Source: Angelobacter sp036557225 (GTDB taxonomy: Bacteria; Acidobacteriota; Terriglobia; Terriglobales; Acidobacteriaceae). Taken from it: DNA of 64,000 nt. Shown here in pieces: positions 8,601 to 15,622 of the stretch (the stretch's first letter is position 1; the number at the start of each line of letters is the position of its first letter). Position numbers and translations under genes: made by a program. The notes under the pieces were generated by a model. That model was given only the letters and a program-made list of their open reading frames with translations. It was not told the origin of the DNA and ran no database searches. Where the stretch lies: assembly GCA_036557225.1 (NCBI GenBank), contig DATBHX010000030.1, positions 12,846 to 76,845 of the forward strand, written 5' to 3'.

Positions 8601-8658
8601 CGGGCGTGAGCGAAGCGGGAGCCCGCAGGCGAAATCCTGAGCGCAGCGAAGGATCTCA
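8601..8658. repeat. Palindromic repeat between the two zinc-ribbon 3' ends
   Basis: CGGGC...GCCCG (about 8601-8626) forms a hairpin. It is followed by GAAATCCTGAGCGCAGCG and AAGGATCTCA (8631-8658), a variant of a dispersed repeat whose general form is ATCCCGAGCGGAGCGAGGGAT. Other copies lie at 2226-2244, 43950-43980, 44073-44104 and 52634-52660. The last three bases are the stop codon of the zinc-ribbon gene, so the repeat abuts or supplies that stop. Confidence 0.7.
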
Positions 8659-8934
8659 TTCATTCAGAAAAGCCACCGACTGTACTCCCGCGACCTCAAA
8701 GCGTTTTCGACAGCGGATGTTTTTGCAGGCCACCATGTCGTCGCGACGGACCATGTAGCTTTGGGCCTTGGCGAATTTGGCGCGGTCGCGCTCGTCGGCG
8801 CGGCCGGGAAGTTGGCGCTTCTTGGTGCGGACCAGCCAGGAAAGCTCGTACTCGCCGGACTGACGGCAGTGCGGACACGTCAGCGTATGGGGCTTTTTGG
8901 ATTCTTTTTCGTCGAAAAAGTCGCGCTCGTCCAT
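8656..8934 (-). CDS. Small zinc-ribbon protein
   Basis: 92 residues. One Cys pair lies in LTCPHCRQSGEYELSW (about residues 19-22) and a second in VACKNIRCRKRFEV (about residues 70-75), enough for one zinc site of CxxC...CxxxxC type. The middle is strongly charged (TKKRQLPGRADERDRAKFAK). The C-terminal 21 codons are preserved in amino acid sequence in the remnant copy at 8524-8589, so the protein was under selection in both lineages. No partner genes are adjacent. A nucleic-acid or RNA-polymerase-binding role would be typical of such ribbons but is inference. Confidence 0.75.
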   Translation of the reverse strand: MDERDFFDEKESKKPHTLTCPHCRQSGEYELSWLVRTKKRQLPGRADERDRAKFAKAQSYMVRRDDMVACKNIRCRKRFEVAGVQSVAFLNE

Positions 8935-8941
8935 ATGTCTT

Positions 8942-9137
8942 TGTCGCTTCGCTCCAAACCGCTACAGGTCGATTTGCGAGTAGAGAACCCTTTGCTCCTG
9001 CAGCGCGCGGCTCAGCGCGCAAGTCGGCTTCGCCGCTCGTCTACTATTTTTGTCGCTCGCTCCAAACCGCTACAGGTTGATTTGCGAGTAGAGAAACCCT
9101 TTGCTCCTGCAGCGCACGGCTTGGCGCGCTAGTCGGC
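8942..9137. repeat. Direct repeat, two units of about 87 bases
   Basis: Bases 8942-9028 and 9051-9137 are near-identical units sharing CTCCAAACCGCTACAGGT, GATTTGCGAGTAGAGAA and CCCTTTGCTCCTGCAGCGC, with a few substitutions and one-base indels. They start directly upstream of the zinc-ribbon gene and fill the gap to about 9137. Each unit ends with a GC-rich inverted stretch (GCGCG...CGCGC). No reading frame is conserved between the units. Confidence 0.8.
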
Positions 9138-9247
9138 CTCCCACCCGATCATGCCAAAAGCGGGCATGCTGGGGATCCCGGCTTCGCCGCTATCATTATA
9201 TTAACCAAAGAGTACACATGGAGCACGGAGAATCGAGCAGCGGTGGG

Positions 9248-9652
9248 TTAACTCTTTTGATTTGCCTGGAGCGGCTCCTGGGTGTTCGGCAGGAACCTGC
9301 GAAAGACAATCCAGTAATAGATCGCTGCGCCGTATGAGAGGCCCAAAAGCATGATCAGGAACCAAAGGCCTTTGCGCGCGGCAGAACGTCCGTCGTAGAC
9401 AATGAGAAAATGCAGCATACCAATCCATAGAAACAGTGACGCGCTAATGAGCGCAGCGACGACCATAAAAGCAGACAAAAACAACGTTATAACCCTTGAG
9501 GTCGGTGGAAATGTAAAAGTGTTGTCAGGCGCGAAGATCGTAGCCGCAAAGACCAGAAAAAAAGTGAACACTACCATCGCAAATGCTGTTCGGAAAAAGG
9601 ACAGCACCTTCGCAGAAGGATGGTATTGACGTCTGAGCCTATAGGCGTTCAT
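9248..9652 (-). CDS. Hypothetical membrane protein, three predicted helices
   Basis: 134 residues, unrecognised. Hydrophobic segments lie at about 19-42 (FFRTAFAMVVFTFFLVFAAT), 52-78 (VITLFLSAFMVVAALISASL followed by FLWIGML) and 93-116 (KGLWFLIMLLGLSYGAAIYY). The N-terminus is basic (MNAYRLRRQYHPSAK). Transcribed divergently from the small basic protein gene at 9731. It could be a short membrane accessory protein. No catalytic residues are evident. Confidence 0.65.
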   Translation of the reverse strand: MNAYRLRRQYHPSAKVLSFFRTAFAMVVFTFFLVFAATIFAPDNTFTFPPTSRVITLFLSAFMVVAALISASLFLWIGMLHFLIVYDGRSAARKGLWFLIMLLGLSYGAAIYYWIVFRRFLPNTQEPLQANQKS

Positions 9653-9730
9653 GAGGAATCGTCGAAAGCATCATACAGCCCTTTCCATAAAATGCTGCCT
9701 CTTCCGCAGTTCGTGTTTACAATAGCAATC

Positions 9731-9904
9731 GTGCCCAAGAAGAAACCCAAGAAGTTTCGCGCTACCAGCGCGGTGAAGGCGGCATCTCGAGCTGTCCTGG
9801 GAACACCACCACCGGTGCAGCGAGCGGAGAACAAGAAGCGTAGTCGCAAGGAGAAGCACAAGTCAGGCCTGAGCAAATGGCTGGCCGAGGCGGATCAGGG
9901 CTGA
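9731..9904 (+). CDS. Small basic protein
   Basis: 57 residues from a GTG start. The frame is open further upstream, but that part lies opposite the divergent membrane protein gene and lacks a sensible start. The sequence is very basic: KKKPKKFRATSAVKAASRAV, then ENKKRSRKEKHKSGLSKWL. It ends in an acidic turn (AEADQG). The Lys/Arg/Ala composition suggests nucleic-acid binding. I recall similar short basic proteins in Acidobacteriota but cannot name a family. No Shine-Dalgarno is seen. Confidence 0.5.
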   Translation: MPKKKPKKFRATSAVKAASRAVLGTPPPVQRAENKKRSRKEKHKSGLSKWLAEADQG

Positions 9905-10457
9905 GGCTGCTGTTATCGCTCTGAGTCGTTGCAATCCTTCTGCTTCGCGTCGCTGCGCAATTCATTTCCCCATTTTCCGAGCGCAGGGCCGAACTCGCTG
10001 CAAATTTTAAAAGCAAGTTGACGCAGGTTATCGCTGCAGTATGTGCATTCTTTTGCGCGTATGTGTATTTTTGGCGACGAGAAAATATAGTCTTGATCGC
10101 TTCCTTAAAGAATTTAATTCACCTTTAATGATGGGCTAAGTTGACGGGCGCACCCTGAACAGGAATCGACGAGTGGATGCTCCGGGGCGTCTACAGGAAG
10201 CGCGTTGTGTTCCCTTCCTGCAGCCTTCCCGCTGCAATCTACAAAAGACAACAAAAATAGGGCCCTCAGATGCGTTGTGGTGTACGGCGCTGGTGATCGC
10301 TCAAAAGGTATCTAGGCAAAACTGATTTCCGACTCGGTTGTTGCACATTCCCCTTGTCAGTTTTCTGCCCGGACGCAGTGAGGCATCGGCAGCTTCGCAG
10401 CAAGCTGGTTCACCTGTGCGCATTTGTTGGCGGTGGAGCAAACAAGGAGCGCCTCCA
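9905..10457. other. Intergenic region upstream of the di-heme peroxidase gene
   Basis: No gene is supported. A possible promoter is TTGACG (10018-10023) with TATGTG about 16 bases on, and a second AT-rich patch (AAAATATAGTC) lies near 10085. The reading frame of the peroxidase is open back to 10338 but lacks signal-peptide character there, so the region to 10457 is read as leader. Confidence 0.4.
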
Positions 10458-12821
10458 ATGTTTTCCCAAAACAAACTCAAGAAGCTGGTCGTGCTGTTTT
10501 TTTCCATCTGCGCGATCACACTACTCAGTGCAACCTACCTCTCCGCGAAGGGCGGAGCGCGTGGCGGCGACGGCGCGGACAACGGCGCCGGAATAAAAAT
10601 CGGAACCTCAGGAAATATTCAGAACCCGAGTCTCCAGGCCAGCACCGGCCAGGGCGGTGGAAACCAGAAGGGCAAGATCGGCAATGGTGGTGGAAGCGGA
10701 GGAAATGGCGGGTCTGGCGGGAGCGGTGGAAGCGGCGGCAACGGCTCAGGTGGGAACGGCGGTGGAGGTGGAAACGGCTCTGGCGGATCCGGTGGCAATG
10801 GTGGGTCCGGCGGAAACGGTGGAGGCGGAAACGGCGGAGGCGGGAACGGTGGAGGCGGAAACGGCGGAGGCGGGAACGGCGGCGGCGGAAACGGTGGCGG
10901 CGGCGGTAAGGGTGGCGATGATGGCGGAAACGGTGGAGGAGGTAAAGGCGGGAAGGGTGGCGGAAACGGCGGTGGTGGAAATGGCGGCGGAGGCGGTCGT
11001 GGCGGCGATGACGACGGCGAACGCGGTCTCGCTTCTCTGAAAACCGCTAAGGTTCCCGGTCCGACCGCGGCTGAGCTTGCTCCGATCATCAAGGACAAGA
11101 ACGCAGCCATTGCTCTCGGCAAAGCATTTTTCTGGGAGATGCAATTCGGCAGCGACGGCAAAACAGCCTGTGCAACCTGCCATTTCAATGCCGGCGCAGA
11201 CAGCCGCACCAACAACCAGACTGATCCTGGTTTGCGGCGTGTCGATGTCAACGGCAATCCTGCAGCGGACTCCAACACGTTCCATGCCGGCTTTGGTCCG
11301 AACCACAGCCTGGCGTTGAGCGATTTCCCGCTGCACATCACCAATCGCGACAACAACAACATTGTGGGATCGCAGGGTGTGTTCCGCTACAACTTCAATG
11401 ACGTGGTGCTTGGCCAGGGTGATGAAGACGAGACCAGCGTCGTTGATCCCGTGTGGAGCATCTCTGACGGCAACGGCGGCACGCTCAACGTTCGGCGTTC
11501 GACGCCGCGCAACGCGCCTCCGGTCATCAACGCGGTCTTCAACTACCGCAATTTCTGGGACGGCCGCGCGCAGGCGATCTTCAACGGCGTGGATCCATTC
11601 GGTGCCGGCGATCCCAGCGCGCATCTCCTGCAGGTTGATCCCAGCAATCCCAACGCGACTATCGAAGTTACATTGCGGCTCTCCAACTCTTCGCTGGCCT
11701 CGCAGGCCGTCGGACCTCCGGGCAGCGACGTGGAAATGTCCGCAACCGGCCGTCCGTTCGTGAAGATGGGCAAGAAGATGCTTACGCTCACGCCGCTCGG
11801 CCTGCAGCAGGTGGCGTCCGATGACAGCGTCCTCGGGCCGCTCAGCGCGTTCCCCAACAACGGTCTCACTACCGATTATGTTTCCATGATCAAGGCTGCT
11901 TTCCAGCCGCAATGGTGGAGTTCCGATGTTGTGGTTGACGCCAACAGCAACTATCTCCACAACGGCACGCCACAGAACACCGGTGAGTACTCGCAGATGG
12001 AGTACAACTTCTCCATGTTCTGGGGTCTTGCCATCCAGATGTATGAATCCACGCTGGTCTCTGACAATTCGCGCTTTGACCAGTATATGGACGGCAACCG
12101 CGGCGCGCTCACCGCTCTCGAGCTCATGGGCATGGACCGCTTCCGCGGCAAAGGCCATTGCAGCTCTTGCCATAACGGCGCCGAAATGACGGACGCAGCC
12201 GTCTCCAACATCACCGCTCACAACGGCGTGGTGGAACAGCTGCCCGGCGGACGCTGGCACGATATCGGCTTCCACAACATCGGCGTGCGTCCCACAGACG
12301 ACGACATGGGCATCGCTGCCTCCGATCCTTCAGGCCTGGCTTCGCTCTCCGTAGCGGAAATGGCCTCCATGGGAATCGTGAGCGGCACCGGCGTACCTGC
12401 CGGAGCGCCCACCGCGGTTCGTGGAGCGGTGAAGACGCCCAGCCTGCGTAACATCGAACTCAGCGCCCCGTTCTTCCTGACCGGCGGCCAGGCCACGCTT
12501 GCTCAGGTGGTCGATTTCTACAGCCATGCCGGTGATTTCCCCTCGGTTGACGTTGATCCGAACCTGGAGCGCGTCAGCTTCGGCACACTCGACAGAGTCG
12601 CCGTGGTGGCCTTCCTCAAATCCTTGACCGATGAGCGCGTCCGCAATCAGAGCGCGCCCTTTGATCATCCTTCAATCATTCTTCCCAACGGCGCCGTTGT
12701 CACTGACGGCACGCTGACGGAACAAACCATCACCATCCCTGCCACCGGCGCGGGTGGTGGAGCGCCCATGGCCAAGTTCTGCGAATCATTGGTCGGGGCA
12801 TCACCGCAGGCCTGTAATTAA
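10458..12821 (+). CDS. Di-heme cytochrome c peroxidase family protein with long Gly-rich insert
   Basis: 787 residues from the ATG at 10458, chosen because AAGGAG lies about 9 bases upstream and a signal peptide follows at once (KKLVVLFFSICAITLLSATY). Residues about 72-190 are a glycine/asparagine tract of repeated GGGGN units. The rest is a MauG/CcpA-like fold with two CxxCH heme sites: CATCH near residue 238 and CSSCH near residue 568. Known members reduce peroxide or oxidise proteins in the periplasm. The family is usually 320-600 residues; the Gly tract accounts for much of the excess. The tail ends KFCESLVGASPQACN, possibly disulfide-linked. A strong terminator follows. Confidence 0.88.
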   Translation: MFSQNKLKKLVVLFFSICAITLLSATYLSAKGGARGGDGADNGAGIKIGTSGNIQNPSLQASTGQGGGNQKGKIGNGGGSGGNGGSGGSGGSGGNGSGGNGGGGGNGSGGSGGNGGSGGNGGGGNGGGGNGGGGNGGGGNGGGGNGGGGGKGGDDGGNGGGGKGGKGGGNGGGGNGGGGGRGGDDDGERGLASLKTAKVPGPTAAELAPIIKDKNAAIALGKAFFWEMQFGSDGKTACATCHFNAGADSRTNNQTDPGLRRVDVNGNPAADSNTFHAGFGPNHSLALSDFPLHITNRDNNNIVGSQGVFRYNFNDVVLGQGDEDETSVVDPVWSISDGNGGTLNVRRSTPRNAPPVINAVFNYRNFWDGRAQAIFNGVDPFGAGDPSAHLLQVDPSNPNATIEVTLRLSNSSLASQAVGPPGSDVEMSATGRPFVKMGKKMLTLTPLGLQQVASDDSVLGPLSAFPNNGLTTDYVSMIKAAFQPQWWSSDVVVDANSNYLHNGTPQNTGEYSQMEYNFSMFWGLAIQMYESTLVSDNSRFDQYMDGNRGALTALELMGMDRFRGKGHCSSCHNGAEMTDAAVSNITAHNGVVEQLPGGRWHDIGFHNIGVRPTDDDMGIAASDPSGLASLSVAEMASMGIVSGTGVPAGAPTAVRGAVKTPSLRNIELSAPFFLTGGQATLAQVVDFYSHAGDFPSVDVDPNLERVSFGTLDRVAVVAFLKSLTDERVRNQSAPFDHPSIILPNGAVVTDGTLTEQTITIPATGAGGGAPMAKFCESLVGASPQACN

Positions 12822-12897
12822 CGGCCGCGGCTGAAATTAGCAGTAGGGAACCAGGGTATCGAACATGCAAGTCTTGAAGTTGTTGCAAGCATCGAAG

Positions 12898-12927
12898 GAG
12901 GCCGCAAAAACAGGCGGCCTCTTTTTT
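12898..12927 (+). terminator. Intrinsic terminator after the peroxidase gene
   Basis: GAGGCCGC (12898-12905) pairs with GCGGCCTC (12914-12921) around an A-rich loop and is followed by six T (12922-12927). Confidence 0.9.
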
Positions 12928-13181
12928 CTTCTCATCCTCTGGATGTCATGGCTCTTCCTTAGCCGGCAAAAATGGCTGATGTAACCTCTCGTGGCACAGA
13001 GCCTGCCCTGAGCTTGTCGAAGGGCACTCTTGCCTGTGCAGGCAAGTAAGACGACATCGCACAACTGCTGTACAAACACTCAACCACGCGTTTCGCCATT
13101 CCGAGGCCGAACTCGCATTACCGTTTCAATCTTCTTCTCGCCCCTGGGAGGCCGAGGTATCTGCTCCGCTGCTCCATGCTT
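12928..13181. repeat. Gap with a dispersed palindromic repeat at 13001-13026
   Basis: Bases 13001-13026 (GCCTGCCCTGAGCTTGTC then GAAGGGCA) form an imperfect palindrome (TGCCCT...AGGGCA). A related core, CTTCGTCAAGCTCAGG, occurs near 52736-52752. This looks like a widely dispersed intergenic palindrome. Nothing else is seen in the stretch from the terminator to the end of the nuclease-like gene apart from GC-rich fragments near 13150 resembling the 51600 region. Confidence 0.6.
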
Positions 13182-14087
13182 TTACGAAGGATTCTTATTT
13201 GCGTCATATCGCCGATCAGCGGCTGACCCCGTTTTTCTCCGTGTCTCCGTGTCTCCGTGGTGAGTTTTTAGGTTTAGCTGATCGCTGAGTGCTATCACCT
13301 CCATCGGACATTCCTTCCAGTTATGCCTCCAGCAGACAATCAGATCGCACCCATCCCTCCTGTGCCGGTGCTTGGCGAAGTTCTTGCTCTCAAATTCAAA
13401 TTCAATCCATACCCTCTGGCACTGCCCAGGCGCCACCTCGCGCATCGCCTCGCAATCCGGAAATCCTGTCTGCAGCCGTTGCACCACAAAGCCCAGCCGC
13501 CGCGCCATCAGTGCAAACAGAAACATCACGCCTGCTTCATTCATCGGCGCATACGCCATCTCCGGCAGATGCAGGGGCATTCCGTATACGGGACGGTCGA
13601 CCATCAAGCCCCGCCTCTGCCGGCGTAGCCTACTCTGATTGCCTGTCGCCCTTGCCTGCTGTGTCCCGCTACCGTTGCCCTCAATCATCTCCAGCACCGC
13701 TCTCCACTCCCGTATCAGCGCTTTGTTCTTGCTGCGCCGCACGAAACTGGCAAACGCCTCCGGCACCCGCACCCAGCTTCCATACCGATTGCGAAACGGT
13801 GTGTCGCTGCACTTTCCCATTTGCCGGTATTCGCTGATGCTCGGCAGCTTCTTGAGTTTCCTGGCCACCGCTGCCCAATCCTTGAGCAGCGCATCTTCGG
13901 TCAGGTTGAAGCCCGCGCCCGAGGCTTGCAGTCCCGCCGCCTCAAGCGCCTTGCCCAGACACCCCAGCCGCGTGTACAAAACTTTTTCTGTCACGCCGGC
14001 CATCGCCCGCAACTCATGCAGCTTCGGGCTCCGCTTCAGCTTCCTCGCACATACACGAATGGCCTTGAGGATTTCTTCTTTTGTCAT
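13182..14087 (-). CDS. HTH-repeat protein with nuclease-like C-terminal domain
   Basis: 301 residues from the ATG at 14087, preferred over an upstream TTG because GAGGAAC stands just before it. Residues about 1-125 hold two copies of a small helical unit (KEEILKAIRVCARKLKRSPK, then LLKDWAAVARKLKKLPSISE), the pattern of HNH/homing-endonuclease-associated helix-turn-helix repeats. The distal domain contains FPDCEAMREV...VWIEFEFESKNFAKHRH, then CDLIVCWRHNW. Acidic residues on a strand followed by a second strand pair recall PD-(D/E)xK nucleases. The last 28 residues (THHGDTETRR...) come from an intergenic octamer repeat. DNA binding or cleavage is inference. Confidence 0.7.
   Translation of the reverse strand: MTKEEILKAIRVCARKLKRSPKLHELRAMAGVTEKVLYTRLGCLGKALEAAGLQASGAGFNLTEDALLKDWAAVARKLKKLPSISEYRQMGKCSDTPFRNRYGSWVRVPEAFASFVRRSKNKALIREWRAVLEMIEGNGSGTQQARATGNQSRLRRQRRGLMVDRPVYGMPLHLPEMAYAPMNEAGVMFLFALMARRLGFVVQRLQTGFPDCEAMREVAPGQCQRVWIEFEFESKNFAKHRHRRDGCDLIVCWRHNWKECPMEVIALSDQLNLKTHHGDTETRRKTGSAADRRYDANKNPS
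13237..13263. repeat. CTCCGTGT octamer repeat, copy 1
   Basis: Three in-phase units (CTCCGTGT, CTCCGTGT, CTCCGTGG) ending in TGA. Related copies lie at 18087-18113 and 43912-43940 (opposite orientation, CACGGAGA). Here the array is read as the HHGDTETRR tail of the nuclease-like protein, replacing its original stop codon. Confidence 0.85.
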
Positions 14088-14106
14088 TGTTCCTCGCAAA
14101 TAGGAA

Positions 14107-14126
14107 AAGCCACCCGCAGGTGGCTT
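14107..14126 (-). terminator. Attenuator-like hairpin in the leader of the nuclease-like gene
   Basis: On the minus strand AAGCCACC and GGTGGCTT form an 8-bp stem with a 4-base loop followed by TTCC, 20 bases before the ATG at 14087. The position between a strong promoter and the Shine-Dalgarno suggests attenuation or sequestration, but the T run is short. Confidence 0.45.
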
Positions 14127-14150
14127 CAGAAATTTAGGGTTTTGCTCTTC

Positions 14151-14193
14151 CGATCACGGCGATCACGCGCGATGGCGGCGATCACGGCGATCC
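14151..14193. repeat. GATCACGGC word array
   Basis: CGATCACGG recurs in phase: CGATCACGG, CGATCACGC, then after a short break CGATCACGG and CGATCC. It lies inside the leader of the nuclease-like gene. GATCAC words also appear in the arrays at 16203-16241 and, inverted, at 49434-49461. Confidence 0.7.
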
Positions 14194-14349
14194 TGAGACA
14201 CACTTATTTTGTAGAGGTTGAAAGCACAGGCTCACAGTTGCCACGTGGCGGATGCCTTCGAGGGTTGCAGGCCGTTTCGGGTTTCCCCTTGAGCAGCATT
14301 AGCTTGCTGCCGTTCTCGCCAGCGCCGCTCCCAGCGAAAACTAAAGCTA

Positions 14350-14379
14350 AATATAGCAAATATAAAACGAATATGTCAA
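14350..14379 (-). promoter_or_regulatory. Sigma70-type promoter for the nuclease-like gene
   Basis: Minus strand TTGACA (14379-14374), an 18-base spacer and TATATT (14355-14350) in a locally AT-rich stretch. Transcription would begin near 14343, giving a leader of about 255 nt to the ATG at 14087 that carries the GATCAC array and a terminal hairpin. The 14088-14343 leader has no supported gene. This is one of the best promoter matches in the window. Confidence 0.7.
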
Positions 14380-14443
14380 GCCCAAACCTTTTGAACAAAA
14401 ACCAAACGAGGCTAACCAACAAGTGTTGCTGTATTGTCTCTTT

Positions 14444-14620
14444 ATGCCCGTAAGGGTGATTCGTTTCCTCGTACTTGTCGCAGCGCTTACGGGTTGGTTC
14501 ATATATACCGGCGACAACGGCTGGCTAAAATTCGCAGGTTGCTCGGTAATTTTTGGCATTTCCGCTGTAGTCGATCATCTGATGCGAGCAAAGAAGAGCG
14601 AGCCAAATCACATCGTGTAA
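14444..14620 (+). CDS. Possible small membrane protein
   Basis: 58 residues from the ATG at 14444. Two hydrophobic segments are evident: VIRFLVLVAALTGWFIYTGD and WLKFAGCSVIFGISAVVDHL, followed by a basic/acidic tail (RAKKSEPNHIV). No clear Shine-Dalgarno is seen, and the gene is wedged between a promoter region and a transposon end, so it may be a chance frame. The hydrophobic periodicity and exclusion of stops are the only support. Confidence 0.35.
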   Translation: MPVRVIRFLVLVAALTGWFIYTGDNGWLKFAGCSVIFGISAVVDHLMRAKKSEPNHIV

Positions 14621-14634
14621 GAATAACGTCCCCA

Positions 14635-15266
14635 CAGCGCCGTAGGCGCGGAATGAGTTAGCCCAGGCCGGAAGGCCTGGGTAAGTTGGAAGAGCCGGAG
14701 GAGCCCCGTAGGGGCGGCACAATAAGAAGCGATATTCACCCGAACACGTATTTCGGGTCAAACTCGATCCCATGTTTTTTTAACAGCCCCAAAAACTCTT
14801 CTTCAAATGTCATCTTCCTGTGATGTTGCTCCTGGTTTGCGATGTAACGCTCGACTGCCCCCAGATTTGACTTGCTCACGCTGAAATCGCCATATCCTTC
14901 CTGCCAGGCAAAGCTCATTCCATGATCGTTCATCCACCTCGACGAGTTCGTCTTGACCAACGAAACAGCTTCGGCCACCGACAGCACCGGCGGCAATTGA
15001 ATCAGCAGATGCACATGATCTTCCATCCCGCCATTGGCCAGGACCAAAAATCCATGGTTGCGGCCAATCCCCGCAATATACGACCACAACTTGGGTTGCA
15101 TGGATTTGCTGATGAGTCTGCGTCGATCTTTGGTACTGAAGACAATGTGCTGGTAATTTTGCGAATAGGTGTGCGACACGGCCGCCCCTCCGGGGCTCAT
15201 CATCCTACATCAAACCCTACCCAGACCTTCCGGTCTGGGCTAACTCATGCCGCGCCTCCGGCGCTG
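14635..15266 (-). mobile_element. REP-associated transposase element with mirrored hairpin ends
   Basis: A 632-base unit. Its ends are inverted: the first 32 bases match the reverse complement of the last 32 with two mismatches. Each side has the same three hairpins in mirrored order: outer GCGCC-GTA-GGCGC or GCGCCTCCGGCGC; middle CCCAGGCC...GGCCTGGG or CCCAGACC...GGTCTGGG; inner GCCCC-GTA-GGGGC or GCCCCTCCGGGGC. Conserved ATGAGTTAG lies between outer and middle hairpins. The transposase fills the centre. This is the layout expected of an IS200/IS605-related RAYT with its cognate REP palindromes, apparently intact. Confidence 0.85.
14736..15179 (-). CDS. REP-associated tyrosine transposase (Y1/HUH family)
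   Basis: 147 residues from the GTG at 15179 (VSHTYSQNYQHIVFSTKDRR, the usual family start); an ATG further up at 15203 would begin inside the terminal hairpin. The HUH metal motif is EDHVHLLIQLPP (H-V-H). The catalytic tyrosine is likely in the helix VERYIANQEQHH. GYGDFSVSKSNL is another family signature. Such enzymes cut single-stranded DNA at hairpins and form a 5'-phosphotyrosine. All motifs are present with no frameshift, so the protein may be active. Confidence 0.9.
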   Translation of the reverse strand: MSHTYSQNYQHIVFSTKDRRRLISKSMQPKLWSYIAGIGRNHGFLVLANGGMEDHVHLLIQLPPVLSVAEAVSLVKTNSSRWMNDHGMSFAWQEGYGDFSVSKSNLGAVERYIANQEQHHRKMTFEEEFLGLLKKHGIEFDPKYVFG

Positions 15267-15461
15267 CGAAACACGAATTCGATTACGGGCTACTTTATTT
15301 TTCACGCCTTACAAAATAAAACCGAGATGCGAACAACAACAAACGCGCTTAACAAAATTAAGTCGCAGCGTCGCCGCTTCACTTTCTTCGTTTTTTACTC
15401 AACTGCCTCTCAACCTATTGACTTCCACTCTCACCTCACCCATATTCAAAAAGCTTCGCTC

Positions 15462-15496
15462 AAAAAAAACAGGCACAGACTTCACAGCCTGTGCCT
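15462..15496 (-). terminator. Intrinsic terminator on the minus strand
   Basis: AGGCACAG (15471-15478) pairs with CTGTGCCT (15489-15496); the minus strand then reads a T8 run (15469-15462). No minus-strand gene lies upstream, so it may shield the transposase from read-through. Confidence 0.65.
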
Positions 15497-15502
15497 TCTC
15501 AT

Positions 15503-15541
15503 CAGTTGCCAATTGCCATTTGCTGAATTGCCAATGGCTGA
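15503..15541. repeat. TTGCCAA word array
   Basis: Words TTGCCAA, TTGCCAT, TTGCTGAA and TTGCCAA follow each other with 7-8 base phase. No inverted partner array is seen nearby. The stretch 15267-15460 between the transposon end and the terminator is AT-rich and shows nothing else; 15542-15622 shows nothing. Confidence 0.6.
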
Positions 15542-15622
15542 ACCTAGTCGGGCAACGCTCAGTGTCATTAGCACCGAGCGCGCCCTAACCGCAGTTCCAC
15601 CTGCTACGAGGGCAGGCAAACC

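Noticed and set aside
10746..12275. Minus-strand open frame of 509 codons inside the di-heme peroxidase gene
   Set aside because: Its sequence mirrors the Gly-rich tract as Ala/Thr/Val repeats and has no domain; the sense strand has two CxxCH heme sites.
14204..14422. Hydrophobic minus-strand frame in the leader of the nuclease-like gene
   Set aside because: It covers the promoter itself, so it could not be made from that transcript; the hydrophobicity comes from AT-rich DNA.
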